DNA of 64,000 nt from Cognatishimia activa (GTDB taxonomy: Bacteria > Pseudomonadota > Alphaproteobacteria > Rhodobacterales > Rhodobacteraceae): NCBI RefSeq assembly GCF_026016445.1, contig NZ_CP096147.1:2764501-2828500 (forward strand), read 5' to 3'. Both the position numbers and the translations under genes were made by a program. Every line of letters begins with the position of its first letter. The stretch's first letter is position 1. Below are positions 8,680 through 17,637 of this stretch, piece by piece. The notes under the pieces are model-generated. The model saw only the letters and a program-made list of their open reading frames with translations, searched no databases and had not been told where the DNA came from.

Positions 8680-9144
8680 ATGGATCTATCTACTATCCTA
8701 CGCCCGGAGGCGGTCAGAGTAATTTCGGCCACCTCCAGCAAAAAACGGTTGTTGCAAGACTTTGGTGATCTTGCAGCCTCCGCTTATGGTTTGCCTGCTG
8801 GCAAAGTCGTCTCTGCATTGCAAGAACGCGAAAGCCTCGGTCCGACAGGTGTTGGGCGGGGCGTTGCTCTCCCACATGCACGGTTGAGCGAAATTCACTC
8901 CGTAACTGGCGCCTTCATCCTTCTGGAAAAACCGATTGATTTCAATTCAGTAGACCGTCAACCGGTTGATCTGGCCTTTGCGCTATTCGCTCCGGAAGAT
9001 GCGGGTGTGGATCACCTGAAAGCGCTGGCGCATGTGTCACGTCAACTGCGTGACAGCAACTTCTGCAATAAGCTGCGATCCAATCCAGAAGCGTCGACGC
9101 TATATACGATTTTGACGGAATCCGACGCGATGCAGGCGGCCTAA
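8680..9144 (+). CDS. ptsN: PTS IIA-like nitrogen-regulatory protein PtsN
   Basis: This 154-residue EIIA-Ntr protein carries the phosphorylated histidine in GVGRGVALPHARL (about residue 66). The domain is otherwise full length, ending near LYTILTESD. It receives phosphate from the PTS-Ntr chain (PtsP, NPr) and regulates by protein contact rather than transporting sugar. The hpf-ptsN pairing is conserved in Proteobacteria. It ends 8 bp from the convergent sulfotransferase gene. Confidence 0.95.
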   Translation: MDLSTILRPEAVRVISATSSKKRLLQDFGDLAASAYGLPAGKVVSALQERESLGPTGVGRGVALPHARLSEIHSVTGAFILLEKPIDFNSVDRQPVDLAFALFAPEDAGVDHLKALAHVSRQLRDSNFCNKLRSNPEASTLYTILTESDAMQAA

Positions 9145-9152
9145 AGCGCCGC

Positions 9153-10577
9153 TTATCGCCAGTTAGAAAACCCGAAAGTCAGGTAGTCACGCTGATAAAC
9201 ATCTTGGCACAAAGCCTCGATTTCATCGTCATAAATATCCGCAATATCAAAGGGTGTTTCATGCGGATCAGCTGCATATGCAGGTGCCTGGCTCAACCCA
9301 AGTTTCGCAGCCAATTCTGGAAGTCCGGAAGCCAGCTCTTCTTCTCGGAAGAGGACATCTGGTGATGCAAAATTCGCAAATCCAGTGATCAGATTGGCTT
9401 GAGAGGCCCAATGTGAATCTTGCCGGATAGCCGTCTGCCCAGCCAGATTCGCTTTCACGAATCGCAGGTATTCTTTAAACGCCGCGCGATGTTCATCGAC
9501 CCCATAGGCCTCATCCGGCATCTGTTCTGGAATTGGTAGTGAAAAGCGATTTCGCAGTGTGCGCCGGATTTTCAGGAAGCTGCCTGGCCCAGTCGACAGA
9601 ATAGCCTTGCAAAAGCTTGCATGCGCACGCGCAACCGGGTGGCGCAACACGCAAAACGCGCGATTTGGCACAAATTGACGCTTCCACTGACGCAAGGCCT
9701 TCTGGTTCATGTCAGTTTGCAATGCATCAACCTCTGACCCATCCATTGCTGCAAGCCAGTTTCGAACAGAAGCATCCGGCCCACCTGCGATTGGCAAAAA
9801 CATCAGCCCTGTATTTTTCCCAGCCACATAGCTGGGAACCATCGCGCCACGGCGCGGTTCAAAATTTGGCGTTCTTGCCAGATTAAATTGATCAAGGTCA
9901 CGCAATGCCGACGGGATATCATCGAAGTTTTCAACCTTTTCAGAGATATGGCTTGGGTTTTGCCGCTTAAGTTTCCCATCGAGCTCTTCAAGGCGCGCAT
10001 CAACGCCAAGAAATTTTGCAAGGCCATTCATAACTTCGACATCCTGCAAATCTTCATAAGCAACGTAAAAGGCTGTCTGCCCACTCCGTTGCAAAGCATT
10101 CATCAGGGTCACTTGAAAAGCCTGAAGCCTAGCGACATGCATCGCAAACTCTTCACCATTAAAGGTAATTTTACTGTCTCGACGTTTACGCACATCGGTC
10201 AGTTTCCACTGTCCTGTTGCCTGCGCGATCTTCCAGCTAACAAAACTGTCCATCGGATTACGCGTAAGAATGATTTTTGCACAGCGAGGATCATCCAGCA
10301 TCGGCTCAAGCACGCGGGGATCGTGATCGTTGAAGAAGCGGAATCCGCCGAAATCATCACCTGACTTCACTGCATTGATCAGAACCTGTGGATCTGAATC
10401 TCGATCATCCTGGGACACACCCAATACTTCGGTCTTATTCGGATAGCCAATGAAATGCGGGTTAAAGGCCTCTCCATGGCATGTCACACCGTCCAACCCA
10501 TTCAAGTTGGCTTCCAGAAAGTTCGAACCGGTTCGCATCTCAGCAAAAACCACAAAATAATCAAAGCGTTCGGTCAT
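9153..10577 (-). CDS. Tandem-domain sulfotransferase
   Basis: A 474-residue protein that looks like two sulfotransferase units. The N-terminal half has the PAPS 5'-phosphosulfate loop FAEMRTGSNFLEANL and a 3'-phosphate site ILTRNPMDSFVSW, as in Stf0/NodH-like enzymes. The C-terminal half (from about residue 300) has a second 3'-phosphate-like motif FCVLRHPVARAHASF and DSHWASQ, reminiscent of the Sulfotransfer_2 carbohydrate group, but I find no second 5' loop. It starts 6 bp after the GT14 gene, so it is probably co-translated with it and sulfates the glycan those enzymes build. Acceptor unknown. Confidence 0.85.
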   Translation of the reverse strand: MTERFDYFVVFAEMRTGSNFLEANLNGLDGVTCHGEAFNPHFIGYPNKTEVLGVSQDDRDSDPQVLINAVKSGDDFGGFRFFNDHDPRVLEPMLDDPRCAKIILTRNPMDSFVSWKIAQATGQWKLTDVRKRRDSKITFNGEEFAMHVARLQAFQVTLMNALQRSGQTAFYVAYEDLQDVEVMNGLAKFLGVDARLEELDGKLKRQNPSHISEKVENFDDIPSALRDLDQFNLARTPNFEPRRGAMVPSYVAGKNTGLMFLPIAGGPDASVRNWLAAMDGSEVDALQTDMNQKALRQWKRQFVPNRAFCVLRHPVARAHASFCKAILSTGPGSFLKIRRTLRNRFSLPIPEQMPDEAYGVDEHRAAFKEYLRFVKANLAGQTAIRQDSHWASQANLITGFANFASPDVLFREEELASGLPELAAKLGLSQAPAYAADPHETPFDIADIYDDEIEALCQDVYQRDYLTFGFSNWR

Positions 10578-10583
10578 TAGGTG

Positions 10584-12281
10584 TTATTGTACCAAATAGG
10601 GGCGACGTGTCGGTTTCTGATCCACTGGATCGTTCGGGCCGACCGGGAAGTCGCCCATCAGATAGGGGTGCATGCCCTGGTTCTTCAGGTTTTGCAGGAA
10701 TTGTCCAAATCCAGTCAGATCAGTCATTCGCGGTGCTTCAGCCAAGCGGCGGGGCGCGTGTTTGCCAATCTCGTCGATGACCGTCTGCAACGGCTCCATG
10801 GGCGCTTCTACAAACTCAGCCATCGTCCAGATACGAACCCGCGCTTTAGCCCAGGGAGACCGCAGGACATCTAGAAAATCAGATTCGATTTTTTGCAGCC
10901 GAGCGGCTTCTTTACGGATGTTCGCGAAGTTTCGATTGGACTTAAACAGCGGCAACGCCCAGGCCCCGGAAATCACCGAAATCTGCGCATTGGGGTCTTT
11001 GGCCATCAGCCAGTTGTTGGCCTGAGAATCCCGTGGTCCGTATTGAAAGCACTGGCGCTCGCCACGGGTGTTCCAGATCAGATTGGTCAAAAAGGCCTGC
11101 GAGTTATAGTCCCGCAGCTTGGCATTGTCGCTAAGTACACCGTTCAGGACTTTTTCACCTCCAGCGAACTCTGCTCGTGCAGGTGCAAACAGGTGGCCAT
11201 GAACCCGGCAACCAGAAGCCTTGGATAACCAGCTTTCGAAATCCTCAAAGAGTTCGGTAAACCCTTGGAACACAGAATAAGGTGCTGATGTAACACCGTT
11301 TTCCCAGTGCTGATCGAGGAACCGCGACTGCATATATAGCCCGGCACGGCCAATCGTGCGGCGCTCAACCGCTTTGGCGAAGATGCGATCAATTTTCGCA
11401 GGATTTGGTTCAACCCGGCGCGCCTCAGGCATTGGGCTGTTCAGGAAGGCCTCATAAAGTCTGTTTGCTTTTGGCCAGATTTTCCGTGCCACAAAACAAT
11501 CTGAACGGCGCAAAAGCTGCAAGTGATCATCGTAGAAAATATGCGGCTTACCTTGATGGTCAAACTTTGACAGCGTTAGAGACCGGCTTTCGATATTGGT
11601 CGAATAGAGCCGCGCGAGAGACTGAAAATAGCTTTCATCGGGGATCCAGACCTTTTGGAAGTAGCGATCATATTGCTCTCGATCAGGGTCTTCCAAAATC
11701 GCCGATAGGGTTTGACGCGTCAGGCACCACCATTGTGATCCCATGTGTGGTACAAGGCCCTTTGGAATGCGGCGTTTGAATTTTATGCGGCGCTGGAAAT
11801 GAACATATTTGTCAAAGAGATATCTTTGACGCTTCCACGAAAATGGAAAGCGGAGCGTGAATCGCTCTGAATCGAGCCCGCCGACCGTCCAAGGCACATC
11901 GGCAATCGTTGCGCTTTCGATAAAATCCGTTTGTGGGCGAGCATCCAAGTAAGACACCAACTCTGAAACTGGCCTGAGCGGCATGCATGATCCAGAAGAC
12001 AAGTAGACGTGGCGCACCTGAGGAAAGTTATCCAGCATGAGTTCTGAGGCGGATTGGGTCGCCGCAACGAGACCCCACATGCCCCATTCGCACTTATGTC
12101 TCTTGGAGAATTTGACGAATTCATTACCTTCAAAATTGGTTTTGAATTCGCGAAAGGTCTTATGGCTCACATTGGCGTCGACGTGAATGACAACCGGGCA
12201 ACCAGATGCCACCCAATGGTTGGCCACTTGGGTTGCACGATCAAGCGCGGCATGCACCATCATGACGACGCCGACGGTCAT
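10584..12281 (-). CDS. GT14 (core-2/I-branching type) glycosyltransferase with C-terminal DUF5928
   Basis: The 565-residue protein has an N-terminal branching-enzyme domain (about 1-270) with VVMMVHAALDR, VIHVDANVSHKTF, VYLSSGSCMPLRPVSEL and MGSQWWCLTRQT, as in beta-1,6-N-acetylglucosaminyltransferases and xylosyltransferases of family GT14. The second half (about 300-565) matches the companion DUF5928 region found with this domain in Rhodobacterales and has no known activity. Its ATG overlaps the stop of the upstream GT92-like gene (ATGA, 12278-12281). It probably adds a branching sugar to a surface glycan; donor and acceptor are unknown. Confidence 0.88.
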   Translation of the reverse strand: MTVGVVMMVHAALDRATQVANHWVASGCPVVIHVDANVSHKTFREFKTNFEGNEFVKFSKRHKCEWGMWGLVAATQSASELMLDNFPQVRHVYLSSGSCMPLRPVSELVSYLDARPQTDFIESATIADVPWTVGGLDSERFTLRFPFSWKRQRYLFDKYVHFQRRIKFKRRIPKGLVPHMGSQWWCLTRQTLSAILEDPDREQYDRYFQKVWIPDESYFQSLARLYSTNIESRSLTLSKFDHQGKPHIFYDDHLQLLRRSDCFVARKIWPKANRLYEAFLNSPMPEARRVEPNPAKIDRIFAKAVERRTIGRAGLYMQSRFLDQHWENGVTSAPYSVFQGFTELFEDFESWLSKASGCRVHGHLFAPARAEFAGGEKVLNGVLSDNAKLRDYNSQAFLTNLIWNTRGERQCFQYGPRDSQANNWLMAKDPNAQISVISGAWALPLFKSNRNFANIRKEAARLQKIESDFLDVLRSPWAKARVRIWTMAEFVEAPMEPLQTVIDEIGKHAPRRLAEAPRMTDLTGFGQFLQNLKNQGMHPYLMGDFPVGPNDPVDQKPTRRPYLVQ

Positions 12282-13288
12282 GCCCAGTTCCCTTTCGACA
12301 TTAGCCCCAGGATCTCTAACTGGCGCCAGTTGATGTATTTTTCAGACCACTTGCACCAGAAATTTGGGTTGTCCTTCAGGTGGGTAACATAAGCCGAATA
12401 TTCGTAGCTCCCGGCATAGTGCTGCTTACGCACCATCTCTTCGCCGGCCTTATGCGCAAATGTATCCAGAAACTTTGTGTGAAGAAGAATACCGCTGGCC
12501 TTTTCGCCTCCCCATTCTTCGTACACGAGGTTTAGTCCGCGCGGCAAAAGCGTGTGTGTGGAGGACACATAGGCATAGTGACGGTCCCACTTCACCAATG
12601 GAATTTTGTTCAAAGCTGGCGCGCGGTAAGGTTCATCCGCAAAAAAGGCGCGAGCACGCGGCCCCCCTTGAATCCAGAGGTTCCCATATTCGCGGTTTTT
12701 CGAAATCGTATAGTTGCCCGCATCAAACCAAGAGGCAATCTCTAGTGGGTCTTGGCCCGGCTGATATGAAAACTCGTCCAACCGACCCTTTGGATACATA
12801 TCCAAAAGCATGGCAGAAAAACTGCGGATCGAAGAGTTATCAAGCCAATCGGTCAGCGCGTTGATCGGGCGAGTGTCACAGAAGGGGTAGATGAAGAATT
12901 CGTCCGGATCGACCACGAGGGTCCAATGCCCATGCGCGTAGCGCCGCTTCAGCGCATTCATCCAGTCGACGCCAAAGTTCGCAGACTTATAGCTTGCGCT
13001 TGTGTACCAAACAGAGACATCGCGCTGCCCTGCAACCAAATCCATAAACCCGTCAGCGCTGTCATTATCCACGAACAGGAAATGATCGACGCCGAGATTG
13101 CGATAGTACTGAAGGAAGTACGGCATTCGAACGGCTTCATCACGCACTGTGGACACGAGAAGCACATCACCTTCGCGAATATGGCTGGTGTGATCCTGCA
13201 CTGTGCGCAACTGCTGAGATTTGCGCATGGCACGAAGGAGACGCCGCTTACGGCGCAACCGCATGCGATAGGAATCCCAAAGCCCCAC
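12278..13288 (-). CDS. GT92-like glycosyltransferase (first copy)
   Basis: A GTG-started gene of 336 residues. It begins with a basic N-terminus (YRMRLRRKRRLLRAMRK) that could bind the membrane face. The core then runs VLLVSTVRDEAVRMPYFLQY, HFLFVDNDSADGF and a DxD-type metal site WTLVVDPDEFFIYP, the pattern of the GT2/GT92 fold. It is a paralogue of the next gene upstream and aligns over the whole length. The N-terminal alignment of the two supports the GTG start although its ribosome-binding site is weak. Sugar specificity cannot be read from sequence. Confidence 0.87.
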   Translation of the reverse strand: MGLWDSYRMRLRRKRRLLRAMRKSQQLRTVQDHTSHIREGDVLLVSTVRDEAVRMPYFLQYYRNLGVDHFLFVDNDSADGFMDLVAGQRDVSVWYTSASYKSANFGVDWMNALKRRYAHGHWTLVVDPDEFFIYPFCDTRPINALTDWLDNSSIRSFSAMLLDMYPKGRLDEFSYQPGQDPLEIASWFDAGNYTISKNREYGNLWIQGGPRARAFFADEPYRAPALNKIPLVKWDRHYAYVSSTHTLLPRGLNLVYEEWGGEKASGILLHTKFLDTFAHKAGEEMVRKQHYAGSYEYSAYVTHLKDNPNFWCKWSEKYINWRQLEILGLMSKGNWA

Positions 13289-13442
13289 TTAAATCACCAC
13301 TCTGCTCTTGCCGCGCGGATCTTATGACCCATTCTGCCGCTTGTTTCCCTTAATATGTCATGGATTTCTTATATGAATCAATGAATTTAGATTAGGTGAC
13401 AAGAGGTGATGCAATTGCGCAAAATTTGAGTTGAATTACGCT

Positions 13443-14471
13443 TTATTCAATATCCCAAAGGGCGGTTCGGCGACTGATCAAATTGAGATCAGCCAGCTGT
13501 TCTGGACCAGAGTATCGAACTGAATGTTCACAATATAAAACTGGCGCACTTTCAACGGCTTTGTAGTACCCGTCAAATTGATCAGGATGATGAAAATGCT
13601 GTTTCCTCTGGCGCTCTGTTTCTGATTTGGAAACAATCTCAGGTAGGAACTTTGTGTGAATAAATGCGCCCGACGGCGTGCTTCCTTTTGGGCCGTCATA
13701 GATGAAATTCAATCGACGGGGCAACAATGCATGGCAGGAATTGACCCAAGCGTAGCTGCGCCGCCACTTGATCAATGGAATTTTGTTAAGAGTTGGGGAC
13801 TTTTCTTGTGCATCCGCAAAGAAGACACGCTCACGCACACCACCTTGCAGCCAGAGATTCCCTCTGGGGGTTTGACGCACTTGCCGAAATGGTCCCGCAT
13901 CGAAATGGGTGAGCACATCGCAAGGATTCTGACCAGGCCCATAGCTTTGCTTGCCCAGCGCGCCTTCCGGGTAGAAATCCAGCATCAGCGCTCCAAAGCC
14001 TTCGTGTCCTCGCGCTTCCAGAGCGCTTACAAGCTCGGGCAATTTCCGCGTATCGCAGCCATCATAAATCAGAAGCTCATCAACATCCGCCATTAAGCAC
14101 CAGCGATTGTGACCAAACTTCATGAAGACCCAAGTCAGCCAATCAAGACCGAAGCGCGCCTCACGATATGACGCCTCTGTGTTCCAGACAGTACAGTCAC
14201 TTTGATCCGCCAGTAAGTCTGACGTGCCATCGTCACTGCCATTGTCGACAAAGAAAAAATGGTTGACGCCTGCGTCTCGGTAGAACTCAAGAAAATAGGG
14301 AAGTCGGGTCGCTTCATTTCGCAAAACGCAAAATAGAAGAACACCATCGTCGGGGACATTCCCTTGCCTAATGAGTTTCAGATTGTGCCGAGATCGAAAG
14401 GACCGCCAAAGCAACCGCTTGCGCTTGAGGCGTAGCAAATAAGATTGCCAAATCGAAATTCGCTCCGCCAT
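13443..14471 (-). CDS. GT92-like glycosyltransferase (second copy)
   Basis: The 342-residue product parallels the downstream copy: basic start (SYLLRLKRKRLLWRSFR), LLFCVLRNEATRLPYFLEF, HFFFVDNGSDDGTSD, metal site WCLMADVDELLIYD. I placed the start at ATG 14471 because the paralogue aligns from there; a TTG 42 bases further up is also in frame. The 154-bp AT-rich gap after it suggests the downstream three genes may have their own promoter. The two copies differ enough to suggest different acceptors or donors. Confidence 0.85.
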   Translation of the reverse strand: MAERISIWQSYLLRLKRKRLLWRSFRSRHNLKLIRQGNVPDDGVLLFCVLRNEATRLPYFLEFYRDAGVNHFFFVDNGSDDGTSDLLADQSDCTVWNTEASYREARFGLDWLTWVFMKFGHNRWCLMADVDELLIYDGCDTRKLPELVSALEARGHEGFGALMLDFYPEGALGKQSYGPGQNPCDVLTHFDAGPFRQVRQTPRGNLWLQGGVRERVFFADAQEKSPTLNKIPLIKWRRSYAWVNSCHALLPRRLNFIYDGPKGSTPSGAFIHTKFLPEIVSKSETERQRKQHFHHPDQFDGYYKAVESAPVLYCEHSVRYSGPEQLADLNLISRRTALWDIE

Positions 14472-14546
14472 TTGCTTCACTTTCAACTGCCTCTGCGCCC
14501 AATCTACCTGCAATCCCTAGCGCATCAAGAACCAAGGCAGGACAAT

Positions 14547-14566
14547 CGGACCCTCGAAAGGGTCCG
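14547..14566 (-). terminator. Stem-loop after cysQ (weak terminator or attenuator)
   Basis: A perfect 8-bp stem CGGACCCT/AGGGTCCG closes a four-base loop that reads TTCG on the minus strand. It lies 10 bases past the cysQ stop. There is no T-run after it, so full termination is doubtful; it may partly separate cysQ from the downstream glycosyltransferase genes or protect an mRNA end. Confidence 0.45.
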
Positions 14567-14575
14567 AAGGCGTGA

Positions 14576-15373
14576 TTAAGCAGGCTTCAAATCCACACTT
14601 GGAGCATAAGCAATGAAGAAGGGGTTCGCGAAATCTTCTTTGCCATATTTCAGCGGCGTATGATCATCAAACCGCACGACATCACCACCAGCGCCTAGAA
14701 GTACCGCGTGCCCCGCAGCTGTGTCCCACTCCATCGTGCGACCGACGCGTGGGTAAATGTCAGCTTCGCCGGTGGCAACCAGGCAGAACTTCAGTGAGGA
14801 GCCTGCAGATTTGCTGTCTTTGACGTTGTACTTGTTGATGTAGTCATCTGTGGTTTGATCGCGATGAGATTTTGAAGCCACAATCATCACTGCAGAGTTA
14901 TCCGCTTCTGCAACATTGATTTCAGTGATGGTCCCAACCGCGTCCGGCTCAAAAGCGCCTGTTTCCTCAACGGACTGCCCATCAGCCTGAGTGAAGAACA
15001 TCCGGTTGCGCGCTGGTGCAAAGACAACGCCGCGCTGTGGAACGCCATTTTCGACATAGGCAATGTTCACAGTGAAATCGCCACGGCGATGGATGAACTC
15101 CTTTGTACCGTCCAGTGGATCGACAATCAGGAATGTGTCGCCTTTGGCTTTATGGCTGTCGGCCTGCTCTTCAGTCACCAGCATCACATCTGGGAACGCC
15201 TCGCGTAGCCCGACAGAAATAATGGCATCGGCTGCTTCATCCGCAATGGTGACCGGGCTGTCGTCTGATTTCTGCTTCACTTCAAAATCATCGGACTCAT
15301 AGATCTCCATGATCTTGCGGCCCGCTTCGATCGATAGGCGGCGCATGACCGGGACGAGTACATCGTAGTTCAA
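14576..15373 (-). CDS. cysQ: 3'(2'),5'-bisphosphate nucleotidase CysQ
   Basis: A 265-residue inositol-monophosphatase-family enzyme with metal-binding motifs VTEEQAD, DPLDGTKEF and EWDTAAGHAVLLGAGG. CysQ hydrolyses 3'-phosphoadenosine 5'-phosphate (PAP), the by-product of PAPS use, to AMP. I chose the TTG at 15373 because GGGAG lies 7 bases before it and family members begin NYDVLVPVMRRL there; the longer frame to 15472 has no support. It is co-directional with the glycosyltransferase and sulfotransferase genes, which fits a role in removing PAP made by sulfation. Confidence 0.92.
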   Translation of the reverse strand: MNYDVLVPVMRRLSIEAGRKIMEIYESDDFEVKQKSDDSPVTIADEAADAIISVGLREAFPDVMLVTEEQADSHKAKGDTFLIVDPLDGTKEFIHRRGDFTVNIAYVENGVPQRGVVFAPARNRMFFTQADGQSVEETGAFEPDAVGTITEINVAEADNSAVMIVASKSHRDQTTDDYINKYNVKDSKSAGSSLKFCLVATGEADIYPRVGRTMEWDTAAGHAVLLGAGGDVVRFDDHTPLKYGKEDFANPFFIAYAPSVDLKPA

Positions 15374-15489
15374 AGGTCGCTCCCTCGTAGGCTTTTGTTG
15401 AAAATTTAGGTTTGCCCCCTTATGGTGACCTCGACGCGGAACAGCAAGAAATCCGTGCAAAATAGCAGGCACATCAAGCAGGACGCCGT

Positions 15490-16311
15490 ATGTTTCAGCA
15501 AACCGGCCCTAAATCTACGTTTGAATCCGCGATCACGATCTTTGGCCTCGTGTACCATTCGATTGTGCGTCGTGTACGTAAAACCCATGGCAACGCCATG
15601 ATGTCGATTCTGATTAATATGATGCAGGCCATTATTTTTGTTCTGGCCTTCTTTGCGATGTTTTCGATCCTCGGCAACAGGATCCCCGCTATTCGTGGTG
15701 ATTTCCTGCTGTATCTCATGTCAGGAATTTTCCTGTTCATGACCCACACAAAAACCATGAGTGCGGTCGCAGGCGCTGAAGGCCCCTCATCGCCCATGAT
15801 GAAACACGCGCCGATGAATACAGCGATCGCAATCCTCGCGGCAGCCTTCGGCACGCTTTACATCCAGCTGCTTTCGCTTTTTGCGATCCTATTTGTCTAC
15901 CACGTTGCGGTGACCCCTGTGGTGATCGAAGATCCGATCGGGGCCCTTGGGATGCTGTTGGCAGCTTGGTTCACTGGCATCGGAATTGGGCTCGTATTGC
16001 TGGCAATCAAACCCTGGTTCCCGGCCGCCGTGCAAATCCTGACCACGATTTACGCACGCGCCAATATGATCGCATCGGGCAAGATGTTTACGGCAAATAC
16101 GCTGCCGAGCTTCATGCTGGCGATGTTTGATTGGAACCCACTGTTCCATACCATCGATCAGGCGCGTGGGTTTACCTTTATCAACTACGCCCCCCGAAAC
16201 ACGAGTATCGAATACCCCCTTTATGTGGGCCTGGTCCTCTTGGTCATTGGTTTGATGGGTGAGTTTTACACCAGACGCCAGGCCTCGCTCAGCTGGGGTT
16301 CAAAGCGATGA
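15490..16311 (+). CDS. ABC-2 type transporter permease, polysaccharide-export type
   Basis: The 273-residue membrane protein has an amphipathic N-terminal stretch followed by six predicted membrane segments and the charged FYTRRQASLSWGSKR tail, the architecture of KpsM/Wzm-like permeases that export capsular or O-polysaccharide. No ATP-binding partner lies in this window. It is divergent from cysQ (116-bp gap) and close to a glycan-synthesis cluster, so it may export that product. Its stop overlaps the next start (ATGA, 16308-16311). AGGA 7 bases before ATG supports the start. Confidence 0.82.
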   Translation: MFQQTGPKSTFESAITIFGLVYHSIVRRVRKTHGNAMMSILINMMQAIIFVLAFFAMFSILGNRIPAIRGDFLLYLMSGIFLFMTHTKTMSAVAGAEGPSSPMMKHAPMNTAIAILAAAFGTLYIQLLSLFAILFVYHVAVTPVVIEDPIGALGMLLAAWFTGIGIGLVLLAIKPWFPAAVQILTTIYARANMIASGKMFTANTLPSFMLAMFDWNPLFHTIDQARGFTFINYAPRNTSIEYPLYVGLVLLVIGLMGEFYTRRQASLSWGSKR

Positions 16312-16934
16312 TCCGTGTTGTGTTGGCAATTCTTCTTTTGCCGTCCGTACTTTGGGCACATGAATTCCAACCCGATACCTATCCGGTTTTGGGAAATGTC
16401 GTAAATGTCGCCAGCGATGATGTTTTGAACATCCGCCTCGATCCGGATCATCAATCCGAAATTCTTGGAACATTGGCCTTTGACGCATCCAATATTGAGA
16501 TCGTTGGTGAAGACGAGACTGGACTTTGGGGACTCGTAAATAGTTTTGAAGCCAGCGGATGGGTACGGTTGAGCTTTATCGACGTGCCTGAACAGCCTAG
16601 GTGGCATGAGTTCCAAACTCCGCTCACCTGCTTTGGAACAGAACCCTTCTGGGATTTTCATTTAAACGTGGGCGCGACAGAAGCTATCTACGAAGACTTT
16701 GATGGTGCAGCGACGTCCTATGACAGGAATTGGATGACAGGCATCGCAGCCCGCCTGCCCAACACAATCGGTTTGGGTGCCGGGGATCTAAACAGCGGGT
16801 TTTCAGCGGTGATCGAAAATCAAATGTGTCATGACGGCATGTCGGATCGCGAAAACGCCCTGCGCATTCGCTTATTCATCCACGAGGACGGGGCGTCTTA
16901 CGGGCTAGATGGCTGCTGCGGCCTTTCACCTTGA
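16308..16934 (+). CDS. Exported SH3-domain protein with CxGTEPFW-type C-terminal domain
   Basis: This 208-residue protein has a signal peptide (MIRVVLAILLLPSVLWA) and a bacterial SH3-like module (about 30-95: VLNIRLDPDHQSEILGTL ... GWVRLSF). The C-terminal domain carries CFGTEPFWDF and MCHDGMSDR, the signature of the COG3650-type periplasmic domain, whose function is not established. It is translationally coupled to the permease by a 4-bp overlap. Its last 37 bp overlap the convergent alkB gene in coding sequence. Four cysteines near the end (MCHDG, GCCG) could be structural. Confidence 0.78.
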   Translation: MIRVVLAILLLPSVLWAHEFQPDTYPVLGNVVNVASDDVLNIRLDPDHQSEILGTLAFDASNIEIVGEDETGLWGLVNSFEASGWVRLSFIDVPEQPRWHEFQTPLTCFGTEPFWDFHLNVGATEAIYEDFDGAATSYDRNWMTGIAARLPNTIGLGAGDLNSGFSAVIENQMCHDGMSDRENALRIRLFIHEDGASYGLDGCCGLSP

Positions 16935-17542
16935 TCCACAACCCTTAGCGTCAAATTGATCCGCCCACCCTTGGGCAACAATGAACAGCTTTGGTATCTG
17001 ATACGGTCAATGCCGTGATAGCTGAGCCTTGCATCACCTCCCATGACAACAACATCGCCCGAGGTGAGCCATAAAGACTCGGTCTTTCCACCGCGAGTGG
17101 TGGTGCCCATTCGGAAAAGTGCATCATCGCCCAAAGAGACTGAAACAACAGGCCATCGAAAATCGCCTTCATCTTTGTCTTGATGCATACCCATGCGGGC
17201 GGCTTCGCCGTAGAAATTGACCAGACAGCTCACCGGTTCGCGGTCACACGCGGCGACCGCGCGCCAAATCGAGAGGATGCTCTCAGGGATTTCAGGCCAT
17301 GTCCCACCCTTCGGATGATGCGCCTGATACCGATAGCCTGACCGGTCCGTGACCCATCCGAGTTGCCCGGCAGAGGTCATCTTGACGGACATTTGTTTCC
17401 CGCTTGGTGTCACGGGTGCAAAGAAGGGTGCATCGCTCGCAACCTGGCGAATTTGATCCACGAGTGATTCTTGCGCCGCACGGTCTAGAAACCCTTTGTA
17501 AACTTGGAACCCTCGAATGTTCAGCGGGGGATTGGGTGTCAT
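16898..17542 (-). CDS. alkB: Alpha-ketoglutarate-dependent DNA/RNA repair dioxygenase AlkB
   Basis: A 214-residue Fe(II)/2-oxoglutarate dioxygenase. The iron ligands appear in MGMHQDKDE (HxD) and LSYHGIDRI (distal His), and the 2-oxoglutarate-binding arginines in RINLTLRVV near the C-terminus. NFYGEAARMGMHQD is typical of the AlkB family. It removes 1-methyladenine and 3-methylcytosine oxidatively. The gene is monocistronic; no ada gene is adjacent. Confidence 0.93.
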   Translation of the reverse strand: MTPNPPLNIRGFQVYKGFLDRAAQESLVDQIRQVASDAPFFAPVTPSGKQMSVKMTSAGQLGWVTDRSGYRYQAHHPKGGTWPEIPESILSIWRAVAACDREPVSCLVNFYGEAARMGMHQDKDEGDFRWPVVSVSLGDDALFRMGTTTRGGKTESLWLTSGDVVVMGGDARLSYHGIDRIRYQSCSLLPKGGRINLTLRVVDQGERPQQPSSP

Positions 17543-17608
17543 TTTTGGTTCCTAACGGCATGCAGTCGCAAAACACGCGAAAATTGGCATTCTCTCGTCA
17601 AACTGATG

Positions 17609-17637
17609 CTTGCAGCACCTATTCTGGCTCCCTATAT
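17609..17637 (+). promoter_or_regulatory. RpoH-type heat-shock promoter of dnaK
   Basis: CTTGCA (17609-17614) and CTATAT (17632-17637) are separated by exactly 17 bp. This matches the alphaproteobacterial sigma-32 pattern CTTG-N17/18-CTATAT. It lies about 108 bp before the dnaK ATG. No CIRCE inverted repeat is visible. Confidence 0.75.

Noticed and set aside
13334..13363. 9-codon frame ending FP-stop in the AT-rich gap before the first GT92-like gene
   Set aside because: Resembles the exporter leader peptide ending but lacks a Shine-Dalgarno sequence and is on the opposite strand to the downstream gene.
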